NCBI RefSeq assembly: GCF_963678635.1
Contig: NC_087066.1
Span: 58,794,312 to 58,858,311 of the forward strand
Direction of reading: 5' to 3'
Length of the DNA: 64,000 bases
DNA from: Symsagittifera roscoffensis
Lineage: Eukaryota; Xenacoelomorpha; Acoela; Convolutidae
The notes beneath the pieces are model-generated. The model had not been told where the DNA came from and did not search any database. It saw only the letters and a program-made list of their open reading frames with translations. Below are positions 1-12,039 of this stretch, piece after piece (positions within the stretch are counted from its first letter, which is position 1; each line of letters begins with the position of its first letter). A program made the translations under genes and the position numbers.

Positions 1-59
1 TTAGGTCTGACTCGCCCACCATAAAAACAATTGATTGAAAAGGGCTTCTTGAGGTTTAC

Positions 60-1175
60 AAACCCATTTTTTGAATGAAATCAAGACTGCACGTATCAAG
101 TCAAAGCCATAAACGTTTTAAATGCCTTTTCAAAAGACAATGAACGTAGTTCAGACTCTACTATAGGTCGTGATGATTTTTTTCTCCAGGAAAAGTCCTA
201 AAATTTGTTCAGGCTGAAATTCAAATATTACTTTTTTGCAGTTTGACCTTTGATTTTTTTAAAGTTCAGTTCAATTGCTTTGATAAAAAAGGCCAACTCC
301 ACTATCGAACAACGAAAATGTAACGGTCACGAAAAATGTACTCGACTTTCAATTTCAAAAATGGAAACTATCAGCCAAATAAAACTACACTTTTGATCCA
401 GTTTCCGCATATTGGGTTCATTTCATCAAAAAAGTTTTTACAAAACAAAGAGCTAGAAGACCATTTATTTTTTATCGGAAATTCGAAAATTGAGAATTTT
501 CGAAAATGCAAGTCGGTAAATTTTTCTGCTTACTTGCGTTCACTGACTCTCTTACAACTGTCTATTGGTTATGATTTTTTCAGTTTCCAACTGTTTTCAT
601 TGACACAATTTTTAATACATATTAAATTTGATATATTTTTTTCACCCCCAACAGCCAATATCAAGCAGCCACGCTTAAATTATTCGCGCTTAATTTTTCA
701 TCCATTCACATAATTTCTTAAAGCTGCATCAATAGTTCAGATTATGATTGAATTGTAAATTTTGGAACCACCATGAGTTTACTGAATTTCATTACAATTA
801 AAAATGTTTCTAAATTTCAGATTGCACATTTTTTCATTTTTTCTTTTTGGTTCAGGCTTTCAAAAATTACTTTCAAATGAAACAAAACAGCACGTATCAA
901 GGCGAAAGCATAAATGCTCCAACTGCTTTTTTACTAGTTTTGAACAGTTTTTAATGAAACAAAACTTGTTACTATGTAAATTTTGATATTCTTATTTTTA
1001 TTTTTCATATGAAAGAGCCAATATCAAACAACTAATATTAAGTTATTTGCGCCTAAGTTTCCATACTCAGGCATAACTTGTTAAAATGCGCTTAAAATAG
1101 GTCAGATTATGATGGAATTGTAAATTATGAAAACCTCATGAGTTCAAATTAAGATTTTTTTAAATTTCCGACCAC
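60..1175. repeat. Dispersed repeat family A, two adjacent copies
   Basis: Two diverged direct copies sit about 360-800 bp apart. Both carry the signature 'GCACGTATCAAG' followed by a conserved 'CATAAA(T/C)G' (near 88-115 and 890-918). Both also share a block reading 'CAGATTATGATNGAATTGTAAATT' (near 738-760 and 1103-1125). No credible coding region: the ORFs here are AT-rich and overlap the repeat. Related copies lie near 1.95 and 3.8 kb. Confidence 0.6.
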
Positions 1176-1899
1176 TGTCACCGAGCGGAGATTTGAGTTG
1201 TTTCCAGGTTAGTCCGAGAAGTTTTAAAATGGCTGAGAATAGTATCATAATAAAGTCCTTCCAAAAATGATTTGTAACCAAAAACGCTTATTTTAAAAAA
1301 CTTCCAAGACACTGGAAAAGCAAAAAGAGGAGTAAATGAGAAATAAACAGGGTCGCATAATCAGGTTTTACTACTTTTTAATACTATGTAAACTTTTTTA
1401 ATTGGTCCGCCTTTGAAAAAAAGACAGATTATTTATGCTCGGTGTCGTTTTGTTCTTTGAACAAATTTCGAATTACCTGGCCTTTAGGACGGGATGTTTC
1501 AAACTGTCATGCTTGAAAACTAAGTGATGCCTTGAGCTCAAAATAAAAAAAATTATACCACCTGCAAGCATTTTTTTGAAAAATTATGGGTGTTTGAAAA
1601 TGATCAATCGGGCCAATTAAAATATGTAACGCGCAAAAAACTCGTCCTATTTAAGCTAAAGCGGCATGTTAAATCATCGATAATTGAATGAGCCAGGCAA
1701 TTTGATCTAATTAACACGTTACCACAAGCTAAATATATCATATATAACTTAATTTTGCGTGTGGGGGATAAAACAAAAAAAAACTAAAATTTAACTCCAA
1801 ATTTTGTTCTTTTCCTTTATTATCCAATCAATTTTTAGACCAAACTTTTTCACTAACGTTAGTGGGTAGTCCAGACATGCAAGGGTTTGCCCTAATAAG
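1176..1899. other. Noncoding AT-rich stretch
   Basis: No ORF with protein-like composition, no RNA gene and no clear repeat recognised. Homopolymer runs of A and T are common. Confidence 0.5.
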
Positions 1900-2370
1900 A
1901 GCGGTATTGTTCATTTTGAGCTTAATTTCAATACCAAAAAAAGCAGGACTGCTCGTATCAGGGTGAAGTTCTAAATACTTTTCCGACTGCCCTGTAAAGT
2001 ATTTGAATTAGTTTTGGTTTAAAAATGATAGATTTTCACATAAGTTTTCGAAGTTTTATTCTTTTTTTGCTATTGAAAATAAAATTTTCAGCAGTGAAGA
2101 TGTCTGATCCTGCTGAGTTTTCCGCTTATATTCTGCACAAGAAAAATATTAGCTGCGCACGTTTTTTATTTCAATTTAGCCAAGTAATCCCAAATTCAAA
2201 ACTCATTAACTTCTTGAAACAAAATCAAACTAAAGATCTTGAAAATGTTAAGCTCAAGTCATTATTATTTCTTAGACTATATAAAAAAAAAATCCGTTTA
2301 AAATTACTCGTGATAATCAATTTTTTTTCCGGAGAAAAAACCATCTGAGCACATATTTTACCATTTTATT
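1900..2370. repeat. Dispersed repeat family A, third copy
   Basis: The signature recurs as 'CTGCTCGTATCAGGG' near 1949-1963, followed by 'GACTGCC' near 1985. It is closer to the copy near 3.79 kb than to the two left-hand copies. The 107-codon ORF across it (2025-2348) is low-complexity and is treated as chance. Confidence 0.5.
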
Positions 2371-3739
2371 CGAAAGTCAGAACAAATAGGGAAAAAGAAT
2401 AGAAAAAAAGAGATGTGGTCAAAACATACTGAGCTACTTGAACAGTAACCGGCTCATTTTGTTTTAATCGATCATGTTATTTTTTCGACGATTTGAAGGA
2501 ACTATAGCGTAGAGTGAGTTGTTAAAAGCGTTTCGAGGTATCTCAAAAAACAGGTGATATCGTGTAATACCATTTTAAAGCTGTTTTAGTCGTGAATCGT
2601 ATTCTAAAAAAATGAAAAACTTTTCTCGTTGTCTAGAAAAAGTGGTCCAATTTTTTTGCTATTGAGGCTCAATTTTAGCAAGGAACGGACAATTTGGCAA
2701 AAACACTTCAGTTCTGTGATGAAAAGTGCTTCAAGTTGTTAATCAAAAATAGTTAATAAACATGCTTTCAAAGAGTATTATAATCTGCGCGGAATTTTTA
2801 TTTGCTTTAAAAAATTGCTATACAAATCTATGCTTATTTGAGTTTTCCTGTCTTTTTTTGGAATGATTAGCGTGGTCGGAACATTCTTGTCACTCATATC
2901 TTTCATTCGTACCATCCTGTTTATACTTGACGCAGCTCAACTTCTCCAAAATCTTCGTTTCTTCCATGAGTGGATTTGATACCACTATAAACTTATAAAC
3001 TGGAACTGAATTGATTAAGCCTCGGCGCTTTTTATACCTGATAATTTTTGACGTCTTGCCGATTCAAAGACAACTGTCTGAAATCAGACACAGGATATGC
3101 GATTACTTTTATACACGATTGTTTATTTTTGTTGTCTTAAATTAATGAAAAACAGATGAAAACTTAGAAAAATCGCCGTTAGTTTTTTTGTTGCATTGAT
3201 GAAATAAACGCTCATTCTGTTTGTTTGTTTGGAGGCTTCAAAGATGAATAAATAATCAATTTGTTTTGTTGTTGATTTTTTCTTCCATTCATCGGGCACC
3301 AGCGGAAGTTGTAATTTTTGCAACGCCAACTTAAAATTTCCCATAAAATGTAATTTATCCATTTGGCTGTTATTCTTAAATAATAGAGGTAATGTGATAC
3401 AAATTAGCTATTTTTTATTGTTTCGTTTGATTTTCCCCGCTTCCCACAAAGAAAAATATTGGCTGGTTTTATTTCAGCACAAAAATAAAGAAGTTCATTA
3501 GCGAAATATACTCAATCAAACTTGCTGTTACTAAGGAGAAAGAGCTTAATTGGCATTTTGTAAACAATTTTAAATATCACGTAAGTACAATGTGCTATAG
3601 AGTTTCTATTTAACAGCCCCGTTCAACAATGGGTGGCTATTTAAACTTTTTCTGAGTTGTTTTATTCTTTTGGGTCAGAATATTTTGTTTCATCAGCCAC
3701 AAGTTCTGTAGCAAGAATTGGATTTGAAAAGTTTCTGTT
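2371..3739. other. Noncoding stretch
   Basis: No gene is supported. A 79-codon minus-strand ORF (3123-3362) has an ATG and a mixed composition, but it lacks splice context or any recognisable domain. I leave it out as a gene. Confidence 0.4.
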
Positions 3740-4330
3740 TTTTTTTAAATAAAATTTTTTCCAGAAAATTTGACGGTAAAACAAAAACAATACTGCTCGT
3801 ATCAGGGCAAAGTCTTGAATGTTACGGCTGTCCATAAAATAGTCTCAAATAAATTTCGGTTATTGAAATATTGAGAAAGTATGAATTTTAAATAAGATCA
3901 ATTAGCCTGCCTCAATTGAATTTGAAACAATTTGCGTGATAGTTCATTATGCGTAAATAATGCGCTTTAAACTTTCAGCATCAAAGTATCACAGCATTTT
4001 AGTCACGTTAGTCTATTAGTGAGCGTCTCACACCAAATCTTAAGTCAGGATAATTTAGTGGTGAGTGCGCCCCTTCTGGGAGCTCGATGATCCATGAATC
4101 GATCCCACGAGGGGAATATTTTTGAAAATTGATCTGAATAAAAAAAAACCAACGCGAGCATATATATTCCTTACTTTCTTCGAAGGTCGGATCAAAAACA
4201 TCAGCAGTAATTTAGCAGCCCATGCTGCAGTAAGCATTTCCACAAATATCAATAAACAGAAAATAGTGCGAACAAGCAGAACCTCTCCGATTTGCAAAAA
4301 AACTTAGGCTGTCTTAATTTTTTTCAGCAA
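3740..4330. repeat. Dispersed repeat family A, fourth copy
   Basis: 'TACTGCTCGTATCAGGGC' near 3791-3808 repeats the family A signature. A downstream part, 'TGAATAAAAAAAAACCAA' near 4133, recurs near 22.49 kb and is followed in both places by a 'CTTCG(A/G)AGTC'-like block. This suggests a longer ancestral element. Opposed short ORFs at 4055-4307 overlap each other and are not supported as genes. Confidence 0.5.
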
Positions 4331-4576
4331 GTAAGTTCTAAAAACTTTAAATTTCCAAAGCAGTCCTGCATCATTATTGTATTGTAAGAAAAAACACAAA
4401 GTAAATTGACTAAGCTGATAAAACATAAATCAAAACCATTACCAAGAAAAATCTATTCAAAATTGTTGGTAAAATGACATAGTAACAGGACGACTGTCAA
4501 TTATAGTAAACAAAAGTCCGGCAAATTGTTTTTACTGGGAAAAAAATTCAATTTCATACAAACTGAAAAAAAAACA

Positions 4577-4650
4577 AGCTCCGACCGGGACTCGAACCCC
4601 TGGCTCTAGGGTACAAAGGCAGCGCTATCCCTAGATTAACTGGGAAAGAG
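4577..4650 (-). pseudogene. tRNA-like relic (B box and 3' acceptor strand)
   Basis: Read on the minus strand, the 3' part carries a textbook tRNA T-arm/B-box (GGGGTTCGAGTCCC) followed by a GGTCGGAGC acceptor-like end. The 5' part does not pair with that acceptor strand and no normal anticodon stem forms. This fits a tRNA-derived SINE remnant or tRNA pseudogene rather than a working tRNA. Confidence 0.4.
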
Positions 4651-6174
4651 ACTGGAAGTTTTTAAGGTTCTATAATGAAGCAAGTTCAAGTTCTTACAGG
4701 TTATTCAGAAAAGTTAGTTACGTGTGAAAAATCTTGTTCCCAATTACAAGAAATCAAAGCAAGTTGAAACAAATGTAACATTTTCATTAGCAAATTCTGT
4801 GAACAAAGCCCAATATAGCAAGGATATTAAGCAATTCATAATCGAAGATTTAAAACGCAAAAATTTGGAGGAACAATTTCCAATAAAAATCCTGCCACGT
4901 TGCTATATACGTCATTGTACAAGCACGCGCTTTTCCATAATTAAAATTTATCATTGGAAAACTCATCCGAAAGAGCTTTATTCTAACCGATTTGTCGAAA
5001 AGTCTAGATCCCGATTACAAGACGCCTGCTCTCGCACATGTAAAAAAACATATAGCTTTTATACTGTATAACTTAGACAAAATTTTATTCTGGTTTTAAT
5101 TTAAGAAAAAGTGCTGTCGCATTCGATGAAAAAATTTGGTCTCAAATAAGATTCTATGTTAAGGAGGATTTTCCAACACCAAAATTTTAAAAATAAACCA
5201 AAATTTTCTTCCGATACGAGTAACCGCAAAATTTTCACGATTGTTTAAGAATGATTTCAAATTATTGAAAATCAAAAAAATATCGAAAATATGACATGCA
5301 ATATTGATTTCGAATTTATTACAATCAAATTATGAAGTGGTGTTCTAAAATTATCTCAATTAGGATGCACCGCAATCGCGTTTGGAACTCCTCGGCAAGT
5401 ACGGTTGTCTAGACAAATTTTGAGCGAGACTGTATTTACACAATGTAAGTATTGCCTTGCATCGATTTTTTTTGGGCTGGGGGCGCATTTTCACATTTCG
5501 GTACGTGAAATATTACCCTAAGCGACTCTAGCTATCTAGCCTGCTAATTATAATTCGCAAGCCTGTTCTCCAAGGGGCATACTACTACTGATTGAAAGCG
5601 GAGGTTAGACTACTTAAGAGAAGAGAGGTCCAAAGACAAAAAGACGTGTGGACAAAGCAGGGACAAAAAGAATAATGCAAAAGGAAGAAGTGAAATGGGA
5701 AAGAAATGAAGTGAACAATAAAAAACATCCACTAAAGGACACTTTTAGTTAGTTACTTTCGCTCTCTGTCTCTGTTACTACCTCTTATTGCGCCTTCCTT
5801 TTGTACGATATTGCTATTGTCATTCCAAGTCCCTTTTCCGTTTTTTCTTCACTTTTTTCTCATTATTTCTCTCTGTTTTTATTGTAATATATTGTCTGAG
5901 CTCTTTTTTGGTAAGCAACAAAGCACTAGCGCAACAACAACGGCTATTGTGCGATGATTACTGTAGCATGCCTACTTCTTATCTCTTAAATCGAACCACC
6001 ATTTTCTAAGCCATATACCACGGAGAAGCGCTGGAGCGCAAATTGAGGTTTTAAATCGAACTTTGCTTTTATTACACAACTAGCTCCCATTACTCTTACT
6101 CTTATTTCAACTTCTTTTTTTGCCCAAAAAATCATACAGTTGTCTTTACGGAGCCTCGAAATGTATGCCGTCGA
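4651..6174. other. Noncoding; purine-rich then pyrimidine-rich tract
   Basis: The AT-rich ORF at 4724-5071 shares its 3' part ('CCCGATTACAAG..CTTGCTCTCGCA'-like) with a noncoding copy near 14.63 kb, so it is repeat and not gene. From about 5575 to 5740 the plus strand is purine-rich. From about 5755 to 5890 it becomes pyrimidine-rich (CTCTCTGTCTCTG, TTTTTTCTTCACTTTTTTC). No gene is seen. Confidence 0.35.
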
Positions 6175-6200
6175 CTCATATGATTTTTCAATCATATGAG
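6175..6200. repeat. Short perfect hairpin
   Basis: Arms CTCATATGATT and AATCATATGAG are exact reverse complements around a 4-base loop. Function unknown. It could be the end of a decayed foldback element. Confidence 0.5.
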
Positions 6201-6521
6201 TTCAATAAATGTCAATTCAATTTAAAAATTGGATATAAAATTAGTACTTTTTAGAAATTACTTGAAATTGCTTATTTTTTGCCAAATCTTTCAAAATAAA
6301 AATAATTTGTTTGTAAGTTTTTGTTCAAAAGGTAAAAACGAAGTGTCAAGAAATAATTTATTTTAAACAAAATACTAATAATTTTTTATTAATTCAAAAT
6401 TGGCGTTCGCGTTAAATGTTTGAGTAAGTAATTGAAGGGGGGTGGGGTCGCTTTATGAGAGAATAGGATAGAAAAATCCGGTAAAAATCGATGAGAACAG
6501 TGGCTTAGTTAGTGTTAGTGT

Positions 6522-6872
6522 CAGTGTTGGGTTTATTACACCCTCGCCCGAGTTTCTAACGTTATTTACGTTATTAACGTTTTTAACAGTTAATAACTGT
6601 GATTTACTCAAAAAACAGAATTCATTCGCGAAAAATTCAATTGTCTTGAGATTTCAGCGAACGCAAACAGAATGCAAGTTTTGTGACCTTCTCAGAACCA
6701 AGACGATTACGTAAGTCCGAGTGTACAAAACCCATTGTTGAGAAAACCCGTTCGATCCAGGCATTTCAAACTGAAGTAAATCACACTTAATAACACGGCT
6801 GTGTAAATAACGTTAATAACATGTGTTAATAACAGTGTAAATAACACTGATGTTAATAACACCCCAACACTG
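6522..6872. mobile_element. hAT-type MITE with intact target-site duplication
   Basis: The 351-bp element begins CAGTGTTGGG and ends CCCAACACTG, so the termini are inverted repeats. It is flanked on both sides by the identical 8-bp sequence GTTAGTGT (6514-6521 and 6873-6880). Eight-bp target duplications and CAG...CTG ends are diagnostic of hAT elements. The interior is noncoding and made of degenerate AACGTTATTTAC/TAATAAC-like repeats, so the element is non-autonomous. It lies about 1 kb upstream of the SoxD start codon. Confidence 0.85.
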
Positions 6873-6880
6873 GTTAGTGT

Positions 6881-7834
6881 ATGTAGTGAGTAGTATTGCC
6901 GAGGAAGCACTAGTTATGGACAAAGAGAGTCCGAATTTGTGAGAGCAATCAAATCGCACATTGTTCTCTTTTGTCTCCGAGTATCCTCCGAGTTATTTCA
7001 TAACAGCAACACAATGCACACTTATTGTAACACACGTCTTCCTATTGTTATAAGAGACAGTCATTTTCAAACATTCTTATCAAACAGAACAGCATACGAT
7101 TGAATCGGACGGGTAAGTTGATACAATTTCGCACTGAAAATTCACCTCAGATTTTTTTAAACAAGTTTTGAATTAATGGACCAAAATCAACATAACTTCT
7201 GTTTGTTTAATCGGTATGCTTTCATTAAACTAATGTATCAGTAATTTACCAGACCAGTAAAACGAATTACGTAAAAATTATTTAATTTGCATTTTCAAAG
7301 ATTTATAGAATTGATCTTTCATGAGCTAAAATGAAAAATGGAAGGTTGTAAAGTTCATGAAAACGGTCAATTTATATCAAAACTTGATCGAATTTTTGTA
7401 TTGCAAATGAAATACGACTTTTTGTACAAATCTGAGATTCATTTTATGTGATTATGTAATTGAATGATGTAATAATTGTAAAATTTTAGTTTACTGAGCT
7501 GGTCGGCTTGCTTTCGGTTTGCTGATACATCGGTTGAATGAACTACCACCTTTTTTCTGTACTTTTAGCTAAGTTTCACTAAAAATCAATTCCCAAAGGA
7601 ATTGTAAAGGGCACACATTTTTCTTCAGGGATTCATCTCTATTTCAGGGAACCTGTTTGAACCGAGTACATGTATGATAGCGGTTTCTTCAGAATTTAGA
7701 TGTTCCCTGCAAAAATGGCCTTTAAATCTTCGAAAAGAGACTGTGCATTTTTTCCTTATTTTCGAAATTTTTATAGAAATCGCGGAACCATTTTTCATCT
7801 ACCAGGAAACCCAAAAATATACTTTAACTTTGTA
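6881..7834. other. SoxD upstream region, noncoding
   Basis: There is no coding potential. This is the presumptive promoter-proximal region of the SoxD gene, AT-rich, and I recognise no specific binding site with confidence. Confidence 0.4.
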
Positions 7835-7835
7835 T

Positions 7836-7844
7836 TATAAATAG
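7836..7844 (+). promoter_or_regulatory. Possible TATA box for SoxD
   Basis: TATAAATAG-like sequence about 70 bp upstream of the SoxD ATG; transcription would begin near 7866-7872. An alternative reading is that TTTAG at 7871-7875 is a splice acceptor and the 5' UTR starts further upstream. The sequence cannot decide between these. Confidence 0.25.
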
Positions 7845-7910
7845 CTAAAAACAATAATTGAGTAAATTTGTTTAGAACTGAAGTAAAGAAACTGCCAGAT
7901 ATCAAAAACA

Positions 7911-10154
7911 ATGTCTGCAGTCGATCTCACGCCTGAACTTGTCATAGCCGAACACATCCCCACGTGTAAAGAAGAGTACATTTGCCCAGACCAAGAGACG
8001 AATGTTCCGATGGACCATGAAAGAAACGATCTCATTTGTGAGGTGGAGGAGCAACTGGCAAAAATCCAGAAGGGAGAGCAGGAAACAAATCTAGTTGGGG
8101 TCGAGTCAATCGAACCGAGACAGTCTTCGGTCACCAACTCGGCATTCGAGTCGCCGAACCTAAAAATGTCAGGCTCTCCCAATTCGGACTTTTGTCGGTT
8201 GAATAGCTACACAGATTCGAATGGAGAGACCATAGCGCATAATTATAGTAGCAATGGGTTACCAGCAGAAGCAAAAGTTTCGAACTGCAATGATGGCCTA
8301 TGCCAGGAACAAATTGAGTCGCTCCAGGTAATTATTGCACTCGTACGTAATGTGCTAAGTCAATAACTGCTATATAAAACTGATATTAGTGATAAATGGT
8401 GGGGGAGGAAAAAGAAAAAGTGTTCGCTCGAAAAAAAAGCTGATCAAATAAAACCGAGTGCAGACACACATCGCTTTTAAAATTTAAATTATGATAGCTT
8501 TAAGCCAAACTACTCCCGCTATAGGTTTCATACTTTTAGAATCAATGTATTGTAAAACCTTTAACATCTCTAAGAACAGTTTTTTATTTATAATATAAGC
8601 TAACTTCGGCAAACATTTATTTTTTTTTAGTTCAATGTACCCTTTAGGGAACGAATAGTCAATCTCCTTTAGGGAACAAAAAATCATTCTATTTCTTCAG
8701 CCCTGAATGGAAAATTGCTAATGTGCCCCTAAAGAAGATGCCTATAGGCAATTTTTGCGGTTATTTTTAATTAGACATTTTTGGATTTTCAGGATGAGAT
8801 AAAACATGTGAGAAGATGTCAATTGCAGCAAGAACACCAAATGCTGGAGATGAAAAAACACAACGAACAACAACTGTGTCTCATGCAACAGCAGCTATTC
8901 CTGCAGCAACAGAAGTTCTCCTCAATTCAGACTCAGGTGAACCACGTGATCACTTCGATGACGTCACAAATCCCACTTCTGCAGATGCTTCCTCTCTTCA
9001 ACACCATCACTTCATCCACGGCCAATGCATTCAACCCATCCCCCGCGGATGGTAACAATATAATGGGGGCAAACGGTGGCTTGATTCAGGATCCGAATAA
9101 ACTACCTAATGAGAGTAAACTATCACCCAACAACCACCAGCACTTAACCCAAGCCCAACAGCAAAGCGCAGCTGCGGCAGGTTTGGCCGCCAGTTTGTTG
9201 TTGCCGGCTCAGCACATGCAATTTATGGCAGCAAATCCACAGTCCGTCGGATCGCACGCGAATCCACTGCAGCAGATAATTCAGAGCTTGACTGGAATTT
9301 CTCCGCACAGTACCAGTGGTCACATAAATGGCACGTCTTTTAATGGAATGGAACATATGAATAATTTGCCAGTGAAAAATCAGACCACTGGTAAAGTCAA
9401 AGATCCAGCTGTCTACTTAGAAGAAATGAAAACATCCAAGAAACAGCAAGCAAAACTCTCGACCGAATGCGAGCAAAAAGAGGCGAATTACTATAAACAC
9501 GAATTAAAAACCTCGGATTTTGGAAAAATCACATCTAGTGATCGCAATACGCAGCAGATTGCTAATAAATTAGCAGAACCATTTCAAAGGTCTAACTTAG
9601 ATGAGGGTCGAAATACGGTTATTCAGAAACATCCAGCTAAAGTCACAACGGCACCTAAAACCGAAGCAAACCAAATGGCAGAAAATATACAAAGTCAGGC
9701 GTTAAATAGCCCCAACTTATCAGATTTTCAGAGTTCGGAGAGTCCTCCTTTAACAGCCGATCATATTAAGAGACCCATGAATGCTTTCATGGTCTGGGCG
9801 AAAGCAGAGAGACGGAAAATTCTGGCGAGCAACCCAGACATGCACAATTCAGCTATCAGCAAAATTTTAGGCGCACGTTGGAAAAACATGAACCCTCAGG
9901 AAAAACAGCCATACTATGACGAACAAGCACGACTGGCTAAACAACATCTGGAAAAATATCCCAGCTACAAGTACAAACCAAAACCGAAAAGGGCTCCAGG
10001 GAGTTTCATGGCGAAGCGAATGAAACTCAGCGATTATTCCAAATTCGCAGCTGGTAATGCGAACTCAATTTTCGAAGCAACTACTGCATCAAGCAGTCCT
10101 GCTGTCACTTCATTTAACAATTCTACAAACTGCATCTACTCTCCAAATAAATAA
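7911..10154 (+). CDS. SoxD: SoxD-family HMG-box transcription factor (Sox5/6/13-like)
   Basis: Two coding exons, 7911-8327 and 8793-10154, joined in phase 0 give 592 residues. The donor is CTCCAG|GTAATT and the acceptor TTTTCAG|GATGAG. Residues about 133-187 form a Gln-rich coiled coil spanning the junction ([18 protein letters not shown]), as in the SoxD leucine-zipper/Q-box region. Residues about 462-538 are the HMG box, containing [34 protein letters not shown] and KQHLEKYP, which are typical of group D. SoxD proteins bind AACAAT-like sites, dimerise through the coiled coil and lack their own activation domain. After the HMG box is a short tail with [10 protein letters not shown]. The protein is shorter than vertebrate SoxD proteins (about 700-800 residues) because it has only one clear coiled coil. 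AATAAA overlaps the stop codon. Confidence 0.93.
8328..8792 (+). other. SoxD intron
   Basis: A 465-bp GT-AG intron between the two coding exons, interrupting the gene in the coiled-coil region. It contains a short internal repeat, 'CCTTTAGGGAAC' (near 8641 and 8667), but no gene. Confidence 0.85.
10145..10154 (+). terminator. Polyadenylation signal overlapping the SoxD stop
   Basis: AATAAATAA: the AATAAA hexamer overlaps the final Asn-Lys codons and the TAA stop. A second AATAAA lies near 10611. Either could serve the SoxD transcript; a longer 3' UTR using the second is more usual. Confidence 0.35.
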
Positions 10155-10879
10155 AAACTACCCAACCTTCAAGTTCAATGCAAACTTAAACTGTTTGAGA
10201 TTGAATGTTCAAAATCTGATTGAATATTCGAGGTGCCTTCCTTTTAATTGGTTCAAAATATCTAAGAAACTCTGAAAGCTTACTTAAATTAACATCACAA
10301 AAACAGCTATGTTTAACTCCATATCCTAGTTTTGTATTTTCTTGATGTCTTAATTTTAGTATTTGATTTTTTTTGGCCCTGAGTTTTGACGCGTTGGGAA
10401 TATAGCTATATGCTTAAGAGAACAAGAATAGCCGGTTGCTGTGCAAGAAGCACCGACTGTTACGACTAAACTGATACAAGAAATCCAAAATGACAAAACA
10501 TTGAAAAACCTACTTTTGGGTTTTTTGTCAAAATTTAACGTTATTTTCTTTTCTAGAAACGGCATTTTTGAATTAGGGCAAAAATGCAAAAAATATTGCT
10601 AATTATTCTTAAATAAACGTCACAGTTTAGTGGTCAGCCTCTCATGAAATTTCATGTAATTTAGATATGCAAAAAAAATCCACACTGCTTTTTGTGGATT
10701 TTTAAAAAGGTTAAATCACGACTAACAGGGCTTGAATATGATACCAGACTTGACTGACCCCCTACAAGCTTTCCTTGAATCCTTGAAGTAGTCAGTATTG
10801 GCTGAAAAAGTTCGTTGAATACAAAGTTCATTTTCACTCTTCGAGTGGTCGGAACATTAACTCAGAGCAAGACCGTACA
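10155..10879. other. SoxD 3' UTR / intergenic
   Basis: No further coding region. The AATAAA near 10611 is a plausible end of the SoxD transcript. Confidence 0.4.
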
Positions 10880-11110
10880 TGCGCAGTAGGTTTATGACGG
10901 GGTGGGGGATCAAATTATTTAGTCGAATTTTTTTTTCAAATTAGCCATTTTGAATTTTCAAGCTCTCCCGCAAGTTCTGAAACAAAATTTGCTTTTTTTT
11001 ACGTGCGCGCCCCCTCTCAAAATTGGTATGTATTGATGCCGAAGGAGCCTATAAAAAAAATTTGATAAGGCGCCTATAAAAAAGATTGATGGGCGAGAAA
11101 CCGCTGTGGT
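10880..11110 (+). mobile_element. hAT MITE fragment (same family as 16298-16703)
   Basis: Shares several blocks in order with the element inside the SAAL1 intron: GGGGTGGGGG, a T-run, 'CAAGCTCTCC', 'CCCCCTCTCAAAATTGGTATGTATTG' and 'GCGCCTATA'. Its ends are eroded and no target duplication is visible. Confidence 0.5.
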
Positions 11111-11439
11111 AAATTAGTACCAAAAGCAGGGTTAGCAAATTGTAAGTTAATATTTAAAATAGCAAACTAACAGTTAACTATTGAAAAAAAAACATGTTAT
11201 TTATGTTAAATTGTTTAATAATTCAACACATTAAGAAGCATTAAGTTTCTTGAAGAGAAACTCCAGTTTTCCAGCTTTCTTGACGCCAAGTTGGGCTCTG
11301 AACTTCCCACACGTGAAACAATTACGTTGAAGAGTTCCTTAAATTAGTCAAAAGCACCTAACTGAAAAAATTTAGCACTCATAAAAATTCATATCATTCA
11401 ACCCAAAATTTAAAGAACTATTTTAAATAACTTCCCAAC

Positions 11440-11760
11440 CCTTGCCAAAAGGGTGACCCCTTAGAATTTCATAGCAAGCAAAACTAAGGGCATACCTCTT
11501 AAAAATTCGACCCCCTGCCGACCCAAAAAAAACCCCTACTTACTATTTTGTGATATCCATTTTTGTGAAAATTGTGTGAAACGAAATTTTTGGATGAAAA
11601 ATTTTGCAAGAAGTATCTAAAAACGCTTTTTTTGGCTAGTTTTTCAAAAAACTGTCAGCAGTGCAGAAATATTGACAGAAATAGGATTTATATTGATTTG
11701 GAAGAGCTCAAAAAATTAATTTGGTCGATCTAAAAAAACCGGTCAACAGAAATTTCGATT
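11440..11760 (-). mobile_element. hAT MITE fragment, opposite orientation
   Basis: Contains GACCCCTTAGAATTT, CGACCCCCTGCCGACCC and 'TTTTGTGATATCCATTTTTG'. These match the MITE inside the 36-45 kb units (GACCACCTGCCGACCC, TTTTGAGATATCCGTTTTTG). It lies 330 bp from a fragment of the same family pointing the other way, so the pair may be a nested or inverted insertion. Confidence 0.5.
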
Positions 11761-12039
11761 TTTTGTGGAAATCCACAAAAAAATTTTGTGGAAATCCACC
11801 TCATGAATTGAATTTCATCCATATTCCTTAAATTAGTTGATGAATTGTTTTTTATTTCAAATTACCACTATAAGAGCTTAATATCAAACAATAGTCATAT
11901 GAATCTGACATCATTTTTGCTGTCGCTCGGCTAAAAACGACATCAGGCCAAAAAACCAAAATAATCAAACGTTCCTTCTCAAATCCGAGAACACGTTTTC
12001 GGAACTCATAACTTCACTTTGATTTTTACTGTGGTACTT

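Noticed and set aside
3123-3362. 79-codon minus-strand ORF with ATG
   Set aside because: Mixed composition but no splice sites, polyadenylation signal or family resemblance; too short to support.
4055-4307. Opposed ORFs of 80 and 61 codons
   Set aside because: They overlap on opposite strands inside repeat family A; neither resembles a protein family.
4724-5071. 115-codon ORF on the plus strand
   Set aside because: Its 3' part recurs in noncoding DNA near 14.63 kb; composition is AT-driven and there is no domain.
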